The translations under genes were made by a program, and so were the position numbers. DNA of 64,000 bases from JACCTU01 sp963700495 (lineage in GTDB: Bacteria > Actinomycetota > Thermoleophilia > Gaiellales > Gaiellaceae): positions 310,001-374,000 of the forward strand of contig CAVOXT010000003.1 in assembly GCA_963700495.1 (NCBI GenBank), written 5' to 3'. The notes under the pieces are model-generated. The model had not been told where the DNA came from, did not search any database, and worked only from the letters and a program-made list of their open reading frames with translations. Positions 24,973 to 34,419 of the stretch are shown here, piece by piece. Numbering within the stretch: position 1 is the first letter of the stretch; every line of letters begins with the position of its first letter.

Positions 24973-26915
24973 GCGAGGCGACGACGGCTCCTTCACACGC
25001 GTCGGGACACGACACGGCGCACGAGCCGCCGCCTCGGCGTCACTGGCTCCTCCGAGCCGGCTGGCCGCGCGCGGTCTGGATGACCGGGCTCTTCTTCCTG
25101 CTCGGGTTCTTGATCGTCGTCGGGCTGCGGGCGCTTGCCGGCTACGAGCCGGCGATCTTCTGGGAGCCGATCATCGTCGTCGCCGCGCTGACGATGGCAC
25201 CGCTGGGGTTCCTGGCCGGCCTGGGCGCCTTCGACTACTGGGTCTCGTACGCGATCGGCCAGCCCACGCGGCCGGAGGACCACTCCGGCCACGGCGCGTA
25301 CAGCTGGAAGGACTACTTCCGGGTCAACACCGATCACAAGGTGATCGGGATCCAGTACGTCTCGACGACGATCTTCTTCTTCCTCGCCGGCGGGCTGATG
25401 GCGATGCTCGTGCGCGCCGAGCTCGCACGCCCGGAGACCGAGTTCTTCGACACGCAGACCTACAACGAGCTCTTCACGGTGCACGCGTCGCTGATGATCT
25501 TCCTGTTCATCATCCCGGCGTTCGCCGGGCTCGCGAACTTCGTGCTCCCGCTGATGATCGGCGCGCCCGACATGGCGTTCCCGCGGCTGAACGCCCTGTC
25601 GTACTGGCTGCTGCCGATCGCCGGCGTCATGCTCCTGTCGTCGTTCTTCTTCCCGGGCGTCGGCGCCGGCTGGACGAACTACCCCTCGCTGTCCGTCGAG
25701 CAGCCGTTCGGGAACGTGTTCTTCTCGATGGCCGTCCAGTGGGCGGGCGCGAGCTCGATCATGACCGCGCTCAACTTCCTGGTCACGATCATCACCATGC
25801 GCGCGCCGGGGATGACCTTCTGGCGCATGCCGCTGCTCGTCTGGGCGAACTTCACGACCTCACTGCTCGTGGTGATCGCGACGCCGTTCATCGCCGGCTC
25901 GCAGTTCTTCGTCCTCTTCGACAAGGTGATGCACACGAACTTCTTCAACCCGGAGCAGTACGGCTACGTGCTCGGGTACCAGCACATCTTCTGGTTCTAC
26001 TCGCACCCGGCCGTCTACATCATGATGTTGCCCGGCTTCGGGATCGCCTCGGAGGTGATCTCGACCTTTTCGCGCAAGCCGATCTTCGGCTACCGGCTGA
26101 TGGCGCTCTCGCTGATGGCGATCCTCGTGCTCGGCTTCTCGGTCTGGGCGCACCACATGTTCGTCTCCGGGATGGCGACGTACCTGCGCGTGCCGATGAT
26201 GGTGACGACGCTGCTGATCGCGATTCCCACCGGGATCAAGGTGTTCTCGTGGCTCGCCACGCTGTGGGAGGGGCGGATTCACTTCAGCGCGCCGATGCTC
26301 TGGGCGCTCGGGTTCGTCACGATGTTCGTGATCGGCGGACTCTCGGGGGTCATGCTCGGCGCGGTCCCGATCGACATCGCCGTCAGCGACACGTACTTCA
26401 TCGTCGCGCACATCCACTACGTGCTTCTCGGCGGCTCGCTGTTCACGATCTTCGCCGGGATCTACTACTGGTTCCCGAAGATGACCGGCCGCATGTACAA
26501 CGAGCGGCTGGCGAAGATCCACTTCTGGATGACGCTGGTCGCGTTCAACGCGACGTTCTTCCCGATGCACCTGATCGGGATCCAGGGAATGCCGCGCCGC
26601 GTCGCGACCTATGAGCCGCGGTTCGCCGACTGGAACATGTTCATCTCGATCTCGTCGTTCGTGCTCGGCGCGTCGTTCATGATCTTCGTCTACAACATGA
26701 TCGTGTCCTGGAAGAGCGGGCCTCGCGCACCTGCGAACCCGTGGGGCGGGAGGACGATCGAGTGGCTCGTGTCGTCGCCGCCGCCCGTCTTCAACTTCGA
26801 CGAGGTGCCGCAGGTCGTCGGCAATCCCTACGAGTACGGCGTCAAGGGCGCCCGCCACGCGATCCTGAACGGTGACCGCGCGGCGGCCGGTCTCGAGCCG
26901 GCCAGGACGACATGA
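24969..26915 (+). CDS. ctaD: Cytochrome c oxidase subunit I, A2-type
   Basis: The 648-residue haem-copper oxidase core has its low-spin haem His in TVHASLMIF, CuB/cross-link motif Y344-S-H-P (YSHPAVY), the HH pair in VWAHHMFVSG, and haem ligands in VAHIHYVLLG. YSHP in place of the A1 Glu is the A2 hallmark and is typical of caa3 enzymes. Unusually, about 110 residues precede the usual first helix and hold two extra hydrophobic segments (VWMTGLFFLLGFLIVVGLRA; FWEPIIVVAALTMAPLGFLAG). It overlaps ctaC by 4 nt. Confidence 0.97.
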   Translation: MSEATTAPSHASGHDTAHEPPPRRHWLLRAGWPRAVWMTGLFFLLGFLIVVGLRALAGYEPAIFWEPIIVVAALTMAPLGFLAGLGAFDYWVSYAIGQPTRPEDHSGHGAYSWKDYFRVNTDHKVIGIQYVSTTIFFFLAGGLMAMLVRAELARPETEFFDTQTYNELFTVHASLMIFLFIIPAFAGLANFVLPLMIGAPDMAFPRLNALSYWLLPIAGVMLLSSFFFPGVGAGWTNYPSLSVEQPFGNVFFSMAVQWAGASSIMTALNFLVTIITMRAPGMTFWRMPLLVWANFTTSLLVVIATPFIAGSQFFVLFDKVMHTNFFNPEQYGYVLGYQHIFWFYSHPAVYIMMLPGFGIASEVISTFSRKPIFGYRLMALSLMAILVLGFSVWAHHMFVSGMATYLRVPMMVTTLLIAIPTGIKVFSWLATLWEGRIHFSAPMLWALGFVTMFVIGGLSGVMLGAVPIDIAVSDTYFIVAHIHYVLLGGSLFTIFAGIYYWFPKMTGRMYNERLAKIHFWMTLVAFNATFFPMHLIGIQGMPRRVATYEPRFADWNMFISISSFVLGASFMIFVYNMIVSWKSGPRAPANPWGGRTIEWLVSSPPPVFNFDEVPQVVGNPYEYGVKGARHAILNGDRAAAGLEPARTT

Positions 26916-27754
26916 GCCGGCACATCCTCGTGATCGCGAACGAGACGGCTGCGTCCGAGAGCCTGATCCACAAGCTCGAGGAGATCGCGGCCGAGGGCAA
27001 CCCGCTCGTGACCGTGATCGCGCCGGTCAACCAGCCGACCGAGGGCTACGTCGTCTACGAGGACACGCGTCGCGCAGCCGCCGGCCGCAGGCTCGACCGC
27101 ACGCTCCAGACCCTGCACCGGGAGCAGATCCGCGCGAACGGCATGGTCGTCGTGTCGGACCCGGTCGCGGCGCTGAAGGATGCGCTCGCGCAGCTCGAGC
27201 CGCCCGTGACGGAGGTGATCGTCTCCACGCACCCGCGCGAGCGCTCGGGCTGGATGCGGCGCAACGTCGTCGACCGCATCCGGGCGGCCGCGGGTGAGCT
27301 CGACGTCGAGCACGTCATCGCGACTCCGGCCGCCGACGAACAGGAGACGAACGTTCTCGTGGTCGCAAACCAGACGCTCGTGTCGGGACCGCTGCTCGAG
27401 GCAATCCGCGAGCGGGCGCAGGGGGACGCCGTGAGCTTCCTGATCGTTGCGCCGCAGGGGCACGACTACGCCGGGCAGGGCGACGCCGAGCGGCGGCTGC
27501 GCCGACTCGTCGGCGACCTGCGTGCGGTCGGAATCGAGGCGCACGGGCAGATCGCGCACCCCGACCCGCACACGGCGGCGATGCAGGCAGTGCACGACGA
27601 GCGCGTGGACGAGATCATCGTCTCGACATTTCCGGGCCGGCGGAGCGGCTGGCTGCGCCGCGACCTCGTCGAGCGGCTGCGGAAGGACACGGGGCTTCCG
27701 GTCGAGCACGTCGTCTCGGAGTCGGAGCTGGAGCCCGCGGAGGTGTCCGCGTAG
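26912..27754 (+). CDS. Tandem USP-like domain protein inside the oxidase operon
   Basis: The 280-residue protein consists of two similar halves. Each opens with a hydrophobic strand and ANET/ANQT (HILVIANETAASES; VLVVANQTLVSGP) and ends with a shared signature: EVIVSTHPRERSGWMRR near residue 110 and EIIVSTFPGRRSGWLRR near residue 235. The fold resembles universal stress proteins, but the usual G-x2-G-x9-G(S/T) ATP motif is not seen. There is no signal peptide, so it is cytoplasmic. The 4-nt overlap with ctaD and 1-nt overlap with ctaE show it belongs to the oxidase operon. Function unknown. Confidence 0.75.
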   Translation: MSRHILVIANETAASESLIHKLEEIAAEGNPLVTVIAPVNQPTEGYVVYEDTRRAAAGRRLDRTLQTLHREQIRANGMVVVSDPVAALKDALAQLEPPVTEVIVSTHPRERSGWMRRNVVDRIRAAAGELDVEHVIATPAADEQETNVLVVANQTLVSGPLLEAIRERAQGDAVSFLIVAPQGHDYAGQGDAERRLRRLVGDLRAVGIEAHGQIAHPDPHTAAMQAVHDERVDEIIVSTFPGRRSGWLRRDLVERLRKDTGLPVEHVVSESELEPAEVSA

Positions 27755-28350
27755 TGCACGCGGAAGCCGTCGAGCACCATCACGGGCCGCCGCCGGCGCA
27801 CCAGAGCTCGCGCGTCGACTCGCGTGTGCTCGGGATGTTTCTCTTCATCGCGTCGGAGGTGATGCTCTTCGGCGCGTTCTTCTCGGCCTACTTCTTCGTT
27901 CGCGTCGTCGGCGGCTCACCGTGGCCGCAACCGCCGTTCCATCTGCCCGTGTTCGTCGCGGGCGTGAACACCTGCATCCTCGTGACGTCGTCGTTCACGA
28001 TCCACTGGGCGCTCCAGTCGATCAAGCGCGACAACCGCGCCGGAATGCAGGCGGGGCTCGTCCTGACGGTTGCGCTCGGCCTCGTGTTCCTGCTCACTCA
28101 GGCCCGTGAGTACTCGCGCGTCGGCTTCTCGCCGCAGGACGGCGCCTTCGGAACGATCTTCTACGGGCTGACCGGCCTGCACGGCGCGCACGTCTTCGTC
28201 GGGCTGACGCTGCTCACGTTCACGACGATCAGGGCATTCCGAGGGCACTACTCGGCGGCGCACCACCACGGCGTCGAGATCCCCGGGATCTACTGGCACT
28301 TCGTCGACGTCATGTGGATCGTGGTCTACACCTCGATCTACATCCTCTAG
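27754..28350 (+). CDS. ctaE: Cytochrome c oxidase subunit III
   Basis: The 198-residue protein has five membrane helices, the short form of subunit III. Typical segments are LGMFLFIASEVMLFGAFFSAYFFVR, GLTGLHGAHVFVGLT and GIYWHFVDVMWIVVYTSIYIL, with the conserved HGxHV and HFVDxxW motifs. It stabilises subunit I and the oxygen channel. The GTG start shares its G with the TAG stop of the preceding gene. Confidence 0.96.
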   Translation: MHAEAVEHHHGPPPAHQSSRVDSRVLGMFLFIASEVMLFGAFFSAYFFVRVVGGSPWPQPPFHLPVFVAGVNTCILVTSSFTIHWALQSIKRDNRAGMQAGLVLTVALGLVFLLTQAREYSRVGFSPQDGAFGTIFYGLTGLHGAHVFVGLTLLTFTTIRAFRGHYSAAHHHGVEIPGIYWHFVDVMWIVVYTSIYIL

Positions 28351-28358
28351 GGACCGAC

Positions 28359-29013
28359 GTGCAGAACCCGTTCCGGAGCGAGCAGGAGGCGTTCCGGTTT
28401 CTGATCCGGACGATCGTCTACTGCGCCGTGATCGTGATCGCGGCGCTCGATCAACACCTGGCTCGGCGTCGTCGTGTTCGTCGTCGAGACGGGGGTCGTC
28501 GTCTGGTGGCTGTTCTTCCGCGGTGGACCGAGGAGGCGACCGATCCAGACCGCGCCCGCTCGGCAGAGCGGCGAGGGCGAGCGGCGGATCCTCGTCGTCG
28601 CGAACGAGACCGTCGGGGGCACGCCGCTCCGCGACGTGATCCACGAGCGCTCCGAGGGCGTTTCAGAGGATGTGCTCGTCGTCGCGCCGGCCCTGAACTC
28701 CCCGATTCGCCACTGGGCCTCCGACGACGACCGCGCGCGGGCGGAGGCCGAGCAGCGTCTCGAGGATTCGCTGGCGGCCCTTCGCAAGAGCGGGATCAAC
28801 GTGCACGGCGAGGTCGGTGACTCGGAGCCGCTGCAGGCGATCGAGGACGCGCTCCGCACCTTCGGCGCGGACGAGATCATCATCTCGACACATCCGGAGG
28901 GCCGTTCGAACTGGCTCGAGCGCGGGGTCGTCTCGAAGGCCAGGGAGCGCTTCGTCGTCCCGATCACGCACGTCGTCGTCGACGTCGACGCAGAGCGCGA
29001 AGAGGTCCGCTAG
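28359..29013 (+). CDS. Membrane-anchored USP-like protein, one frame break
   Basis: The gene starts at GTG 28359 (QNPFRSEQEAFRFLIRTIVYCAVIVIAAL). One extra base at about 28449 separates this from INTWLGVVVFVVETGVVVWWLFF. Removing it gives a 217-residue protein: two membrane helices, then a cytoplasmic domain ILVVANETVGGTPLRDVI...EIIISTHPEGRSNWLERGVVSKAR. That domain shares the signature of the tandem protein before ctaE. The N-terminal part resembles a subunit IV-type anchor. It is 9 bases after ctaE and ends the operon, tail to tail with the cytochrome gene. Confidence 0.65.
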
Positions 29014-29015
29014 GT

Positions 29016-29676
29016 CTACTTGCCGCGGTTCTCGAAGACGTACTTCGCGAGGGCCTGGATCTGCTCCTCGGTCAGCTGACCCTCGAACGGTGGCATTCCG
29101 CCTCCGCCCTTGTGGATCTGCTCGACGATCCGCTCCAGCGCAGGCGAGATCTCGTCGAGGTTCGGGCCGACCTGCCCTTTCGCGCCGGCCGCGGCCAGCG
29201 TGTGGCAACTCGAGCAGTTCGTCGTGAAGAGCGCCTTCGGGTCGCCGGCCGCTGCGTTGCCGCCTTGCGCGCGAGCCTGCGCGATCGCCTCCGGGTTCGC
29301 AGCCACCGAGGCGACGTACACGGCAATCGCCTCCATCGCGTCGTCTCGTTCCTGGTCGGTGAAGTCGCTCGACGGGAACATCACGTCCGAGTCCGGCTTG
29401 GGCATCGGAGGCATCGGGAAGCGCATCTGCCCGAGCACGACCTCGCGGATCGAGTCCTCGGCGAAACCCTCCTCGCGGGAGGCGGCGAACGCGGCGTCGA
29501 GCGAGGGCCCGACGGTGCCGCGGGTGCCCGCGGCCTGGAGCTCGTGGCAGCCGCCGCACTTCTGGGTGAAGAGCTCCTGCCCGTTCGACGCCGACCTCGT
29601 TGTCGACGGGGCCTCCCGTGCCGCAGCCTGCCAGGGCGAGTACGAGCAGAGCCAGGAGCGCCGCGAGCCGCGCCAA
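29016..29676 (-). CDS. Dihaem cytochrome c lipoprotein, one frame break
   Basis: TTG 29676 starts a lipoprotein signal (LALLVLALAGC). After VDNEVG one extra base near 29589 shifts the frame; removing it gives a 219-residue protein. Haem site one is KCGGCHELQAAGT and haem site two is NCSSCHTLAAAGAKG, with likely axial Met residues in MRFPMPPMPKPDSDVM and GGGGMPPFEGQL. The second domain closely matches the cytochrome c tail of ctaC. It probably donates electrons to the oxidase from the membrane surface. It is convergent with the oxidase operon. Confidence 0.75.
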
Positions 29677-29677
29677 G

Positions 29678-30040
29678 CTAGGCGGCGGGTCCCGACGTCT
29701 GGAGCTGATCCACCGCTTCGTTGCGCGTCGGGTAGATCGTGAACACGCGGTCGAGACCGGTGATCTCGAAGATCTTCGTGATGTTGCGGTCGCTGCAGAC
29801 GAGCGAGAGCTGTCCGTCGTTCGTGCGTAGGCGCTTGACGCCGCCGACGAGCACGCCGAGCGTCGTCGAGTCGATGAACGTCGTGTCCGAGAAGTCCACG
29901 ACGACGCTCTTGCCACCCTGCGAGATCACGTCGAGGAGCTGCTGCTTGAACTCGGGAGCCGTGTAGAGATCGACCTCGCCCGCGAGTGAGATCACGTAGG
30001 TGTCATCCCCCAGCTGCTCGGTCTTGATGTCGAAGTTCAT
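29678..30040 (-). CDS. STAS-domain anti-sigma factor antagonist
   Basis: The 120-residue protein is a complete STAS domain (FDIKTEQLGDDTYVISLAGEVDLYTAPEFKQQL). The phosphorylatable Ser lies in FIDSTTLGVLVGGVKRL, the SpoIIAA/RsbV motif. Such proteins release a sigma factor by binding its anti-sigma kinase when unphosphorylated; no partner kinase or sigma factor is adjacent. The ATG follows a weak purine-rich site (GGGGGAA). It lies 1 base before the cytochrome start, so the two are likely cotranscribed. Confidence 0.93.
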   Translation of the reverse strand: MNFDIKTEQLGDDTYVISLAGEVDLYTAPEFKQQLLDVISQGGKSVVVDFSDTTFIDSTTLGVLVGGVKRLRTNDGQLSLVCSDRNITKIFEITGLDRVFTIYPTRNEAVDQLQTSGPAA

Positions 30041-30075
30041 CCGTTCCCCCCGGTTCGCGGCTGGACGCGCGGAGT

Positions 30076-30933
30076 CTACCCCTCCGCTGCGGGAGCCACG
30101 CGGGCCTCGAGCTCCTTGATCCGCTGCTTGACGGCCGGCGCCGTCTGATCCTCCGGTGCGAGCTTGACGAACCGCTTGTAAGCCGCAATCGCGGTCGGGA
30201 GGTCGCTCGCGGCCTCCGCCGTCTGGCCGAGCTCGAACTGCACCGGTGCGTCGTTCGGCTGGGCCTTCGCGACGGCCTTGTAGGCCGCAACGGCCTTCGT
30301 CAACGAGTCGGTCATCTTCGTAAAGGCGACGTTCAGCGCCGCGTTGTGTTTGGTGGAGAGCGCCTGGGTCACCGGATTGGTGCTCAGCGCCTGCCCGATC
30401 TTCGACGAGGAGGACGGCTGAAACGTGCTGCCGGGCACCTCTTCCTGGAGCGCGACCTGCGCTGCGATCGCCAGCTGTCGCTGGCGGCTTGCCTGGCGGA
30501 GGTAGAGCCCGGCGAGCTCGCGCTGCGCGTCGATGTCGGTGGGTTTCAGCTCGGCGTACTTCGCGAGCGGCGCGATCGACTCGTCCGCCTTCCCGTTGTT
30601 CTGAAGCGCGGTGGCGAGGTCGCGGTAGGCCTGCGCGCTGTTCGGGTTCTGCGCGATCTCCTTGCGCGCCTCGCTCTCCGACGGCCCGCCGCCCACCACG
30701 CGCTCCTGGAGGAGGATGTCCTGGAGGCCGCCGAAGCCGGTGCCGACGCCGAAGAGCACGAAGCTCGAGCCGAACGTGATCGCGAGAAACACGAACACCC
30801 ACTTCGCGTGGTTGCGAATCCGGGAGAAGAAGAGCGTGTCGTCGGTCGCTACGGGAGCCCGCGTACTGGCTCCGGCGCTTCCTCGAGCATGCGCGCCCGC
30901 GCGCTTGACGCTGCGGCGGTCAGCTCGTGCCAA
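30076..30933 (-). CDS. Membrane-anchored TPR protein
   Basis: The 285-residue product has a basic N-terminus, one membrane helix (WVFVFLAITFGSSFVLFGVG) and an outer or inner TPR region. Repeats are NSAQAYRDLATALQNNGKADESIAPLAKYAELKPTD and DAPVQFELGQTAEAASDLPTAIAAYKRFVKLAPED. A ~60-residue Gln/Ser-rich helical insert lies between them. The best start, TTG 30933, sits 85 nt inside the upstream amidohydrolase; no later start precedes the helix. The role is probably scaffolding. Confidence 0.75.
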   Translation of the reverse strand: MARADRRSVKRAGAHARGSAGASTRAPVATDDTLFFSRIRNHAKWVFVFLAITFGSSFVLFGVGTGFGGLQDILLQERVVGGGPSESEARKEIAQNPNSAQAYRDLATALQNNGKADESIAPLAKYAELKPTDIDAQRELAGLYLRQASRQRQLAIAAQVALQEEVPGSTFQPSSSSKIGQALSTNPVTQALSTKHNAALNVAFTKMTDSLTKAVAAYKAVAKAQPNDAPVQFELGQTAEAASDLPTAIAAYKRFVKLAPEDQTAPAVKQRIKELEARVAPAAEG

Positions 30934-32156
30934 TCCGTGGCTCCCTTCTCATACCGAATGTCCCCCTGGACGAGTGTGAAGAGTACGCGCTCGGTTGAGC
31001 CTCCGAACACGACTGCTGCGGCCGGATCCTCGACTGGGAAGTAGGGCGATCCCGCCAGCGACACCGCCGCGAGATCCGCGCTCTTCCCGGGAGTCAGGGT
31101 ACCGATCTCGCGCTCCAGGCCGATTGCCCGCGCGGATCCGAGCGTCCCGAGCTCGAGGACGTCGGCGGCGGAGAGGGCGTCCGAGCGGCGCTCGCGCGCC
31201 CGCGCAGCGCCGACGGCGGCCCGGAGCTCGTCGAACATGTCGAAAGAGGGCGTCGAAGCGGGGCTGTCGGTGCCGATCCCGAGCTTCACCCCCGCGTCGA
31301 GCAGCGCGCGAACCGGCGCCGTGCCGCAGCCGAGCAGCGCGTTCGAGCGGGGACAGTGAGCGACGCCGGCGCCGCTCCGAGCGAGGAGGTCGATCTCTTC
31401 GTCGTCGACGTGCACGCAATGTGCGGCGGTCAGGCGCTGGTTCAGGAGCCCGCGCTCGGCGAGCATCCTGATCGCGGTCGTCCCGAGCGGCGGCCCGAGC
31501 AGCTCGGCGTACTCCTGCCAAGGCCCCGAACCGTCGAGCAGCCACTGCTGCTCCGCAACGCTCTCGTGCAGATGGGTCGCGACCGGAAGCCCGAGCTCGT
31601 CGGAGGCCGCGTAGAGATCGGCGGACACGGTGTACGGCGCGTGCGGCGAGATCCCGGGCAGTACGAGCTCTCCCCAGGCCTCGTCCACGCGCGCGCGCTT
31701 CTCGTGGAAGGCGGCGACGCGCTCGCGGTCCTGCCCGAACACCTCGAGGCAGATCAAGCCCCGCAGGCCGAGATCGCGACAGGCGAGCGCCGCCGCTCCG
31801 GAGAAGCTTGCGTCCGCAGTCGTCGTGATCCCCGACGCGAGGCACTGAGCCGCGCCGAGCCGAGCGATGTCGAGCGCGCTCTCCCAGTCGAGCAGACGCT
31901 TGCGCGCAATGTGCACGAGCAGCCACGGCCCGAAGTCGAGCCCGTCGCCGAAACCCGCGTAGACGGCGTACTCGAGGTGCGAGTGAGCGTTCACGAAGCC
32001 GGGGATGATCGCGGCGGCCTCGAAGCGCCGATCGGCAGGGCCGAGCTCTTCTTCAGTGCCGACGGCGGCAATGCGACCGGCCTCGACCGCGACAGCGCCG
32101 CGCTCGATCGGTGGCCCGTCGACGGGAAGGACCCAGTCGGCGGCGTAGACCGTCAC
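30849..32156 (-). CDS. Amidohydrolase, MtaD/aminofutalosine-deaminase-like
   Basis: The 435-residue enzyme has the metal-dependent deaminase set: HxH in VNAHSHLEYA, His in VATHLHESVAEQ, His in TAAHCVHVDDEE and the catalytic Asp in GIGTDSPAS. The closest families deaminate methylthioadenosine/S-adenosylhomocysteine (MtaD) or 6-amino-6-deoxyfutalosine in menaquinone synthesis. No Mqn genes are present in the window, so the substrate stays open. The start codon is GTG. Confidence 0.85.
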   Translation of the reverse strand: MTVYAADWVLPVDGPPIERGAVAVEAGRIAAVGTEEELGPADRRFEAAAIIPGFVNAHSHLEYAVYAGFGDGLDFGPWLLVHIARKRLLDWESALDIARLGAAQCLASGITTTADASFSGAAALACRDLGLRGLICLEVFGQDRERVAAFHEKRARVDEAWGELVLPGISPHAPYTVSADLYAASDELGLPVATHLHESVAEQQWLLDGSGPWQEYAELLGPPLGTTAIRMLAERGLLNQRLTAAHCVHVDDEEIDLLARSGAGVAHCPRSNALLGCGTAPVRALLDAGVKLGIGTDSPASTPSFDMFDELRAAVGAARARERRSDALSAADVLELGTLGSARAIGLEREIGTLTPGKSADLAAVSLAGSPYFPVEDPAAAVVFGGSTERVLFTLVQGDIRYEKGATDWHELTAAASSARARMLEEAPEPVRGLP

Positions 32157-32181
32157 GCCGCCGATGCTAGTCGGGGTCGCG

Positions 32182-33575
32182 CTACTTGACGCCGACCAGC
32201 GTCAGCAAGCGCTCGACCTTGTTGCCGTTCACGTCACCGGCTTCCACCTGGAGCGTGTACGTCCGTCCGCGTGCCGGCGTGAAGTGCGGCCGGATCGTGA
32301 TCCAGCCGTCGAGCCCGATCGTCGTCACGGGCTGCTCGACGACGAGCAGGCGACCGCGCTCGAACACCTTGTAGGTGAGGCCGACCCGCGAGCCGGAACC
32401 GCTGCGATAGGCGAGCTTCGTCGTCGGGACCCGGACCGCCGGATTCGCCCTCCCGCCCTTCACGTTCACGATCAGGTTCCGGGCGTCGACGGGCTTGGCG
32501 AGCACCGAGTAGAGATCGAACGCCGGCTTCTCGAGCCCACCGTAGGTCAGGAGGCCGCTCTGCCACAGGTTGACCGGGTTGTCGCGGATCGCGAACCAGA
32601 TCAGCATCTGCACCCGCGCCTGCTTCTTGGCCATCGCGATCGCCGTGCGCATGTACGACGCCTGCTGCGCGTACGTGACGCCCTTCGGCTCTTCGGGGCG
32701 CGTCTCGTGGCCGTACTCGGTCAGCCAGATCGGGATGTTCTTGCGTCCGAACCACTTGTCGAGCGAGGCGCCGAACCGCGGCAGCGTCGTCATCGAGACG
32801 TTCGGCCAGCGCACGAGCTGGGTCGGCGGCTGGTTCGCGGGCGACCCGTACGGATGGTGCGCCCACGCGTCGAACTTCAGCTTCGGGCGCACCTGCGCGA
32901 GCAGCTCCGCGAACTTGCCCGGCGTGAAGGACGGCGACGAGCTCAAGCCGCGGGCAGACGTCTCACCGACGGCGACGAGCGACGTCGGCGAACCCAGCTT
33001 GAAGCCGGTGTAGGCGGCGCGGAAGAGCTTCCCGTAGAGCGCCGGCCCGACGGGCCGCTTCTTGGCGTCGTACTGCGGCGCGAGGAAGAGCTGGAGGTTC
33101 GGCTCGTTCCAGACGGAGTAGAAGCGCACGAACGGGTAGCCGCGGTAGCGCCCGGAATAGCGGGTCGCGATCGCGCGTGCGAAGTTCTGGACGTCGGCGA
33201 GCCGCCGAGGAAGGCGGTTCTTCGCCGGGCCCGGCCCAGGTCGGGGTGCCCCAGATCGAAAGCATCACCTCGAGGTCGCGATCCTCCGCCTGGCGCACGA
33301 ACTCGTCGAGGTCCTCCCAGCGGTAGGCCGGATCGAACGGATTTGCGGCGTTCGCCGGCCGGCGCGGCGCCGTGTTGAACCAGTAGACGGTCGTCTTCAT
33401 CAGCGTCGCGTTCGCCTGCATCGCCCGATCGCGCACGAAGAAGCGCTCCGGCAGCCAGCGGAAGTACGGGTCGTCCTGGAAGCCCATCCACATGCGCGGT
33501 GCCGGCGCTCGCGGCCGCCGGAGCGGCGAGAGCGACGAGGAAGAGCAGCAGGGCGAGGCGGGCGATGCGATTCAT
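32182..33575 (-). CDS. Secreted glycoside hydrolase, two frame breaks
   Basis: ATG 33575 begins a signal peptide (RIARLALLLFLVALAAPAAASAGTA). One extra base near 33496 leads to MWMGFQDDPYFRWLPERFF, and a second near 33219 leads to NRLPRRLADVQNFARAI. Correcting both gives 463 residues. The acid/base Glu is in VWNEPNLQLF, AHHPYG follows, and the nucleophile Glu is in IWLTEYGHE. The sequence parallels the 5.6-6.9 kb glycosidase along its barrel and also has a C-terminal beta-sandwich. Substrate unknown. Confidence 0.7.
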
Positions 33576-33650
33576 GGGCGAGCTTCCTCCGTTCAGACGA
33601 GCAAACGCGCCGGACGGTAGCGACCGGACGTTCGGATTTCGTAAGGGAAC

Positions 33651-34415
33651 CTAGGACTCGGCGAGCGATTCTTGGTACGCGCGTTCCCAGCGCCGCTCCA
33701 TCACAACCGCGAGCCAGATCGAGAGCTCGAAGAGCACGAGGAGCGGTACGGTCTCGAACGCGAGCGAGATCGGGTCGACAGTTGGCAGCAGCACGGCCGC
33801 CAGAACGACGAGGAAGATCCCGACCCGGCGGTTCCGCCGTAGCCGGTCGGCGGACAGGATGCGGAGACGGACGAGCGTCAGGATGAAGATCGGCAGCTCG
33901 AACACGAGGCCCATCCCGAGCAGGACCATCGTGACGAAGCTGTAGTAGTAGCTCGCCCGGATCTGGATGTCGTAGAACTGGCTGTTGTAGTCCGTCAGGA
34001 ACGCGAGGCCGCGCGGCAGCAGGACGAAGTAGCCGAAGGCCGCCCCCACGGCGAAGAGACCCGTTCCGAGCAGGACGAAGATCGAGACCACCCTCTGCGT
34101 GTGCTGCTCGAACGCGGGAGCGAGAAAGCTCCAGAGCTGGTAGAGGACGATCGGCAGCGCGATGGCGATGCCCGCGTAGAGGCTGACCTTGACCGCGGTG
34201 AAGAACGGCTCCGTGACGCCGAGCGTGACGAGCGTCTTGTCGTCCGGGAGCGGCGCCGAGAGCCAGCGGAGGATCCGCTCCTGAAAGGCGAACGCGACCG
34301 CGAACGCGACGGTGACCGAGCCGAGCGCGACGAGGAGCCGCGTCCGGAGCTCGCCGAGATGCTCGACGAGGGTCGCCTCTTCGCCGTGAGCGAGGCGCCG
34401 GGGAAGCCGGGCCAC
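33651..34415 (-). CDS. tatC: Sec-independent translocase subunit TatC
   Basis: The 254-residue protein has six membrane helices and the conserved N-terminus LVEHLGELRTRLL, whose Glu and Arg contact twin-arginine signals. FGYFVLLPRGLAFL and FELPIFI are typical TatC segments. It follows tatA by 4 bases. TatA and TatC form a minimal Tat system; no tatB is adjacent. Confidence 0.97.
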   Translation of the reverse strand: MARLPRRLAHGEEATLVEHLGELRTRLLVALGSVTVAFAVAFAFQERILRWLSAPLPDDKTLVTLGVTEPFFTAVKVSLYAGIAIALPIVLYQLWSFLAPAFEQHTQRVVSIFVLLGTGLFAVGAAFGYFVLLPRGLAFLTDYNSQFYDIQIRASYYYSFVTMVLLGMGLVFELPIFILTLVRLRILSADRLRRNRRVGIFLVVLAAVLLPTVDPISLAFETVPLLVLFELSIWLAVVMERRWERAYQESLAES

Positions 34416-34419
34416 GCGC

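Noticed and set aside
24978..28990. Long minus-strand frames across the oxidase operon
   Set aside because: They are shadows of ctaD, usp and ctaE, with His/Asp/Arg-rich composition and no domain motifs.
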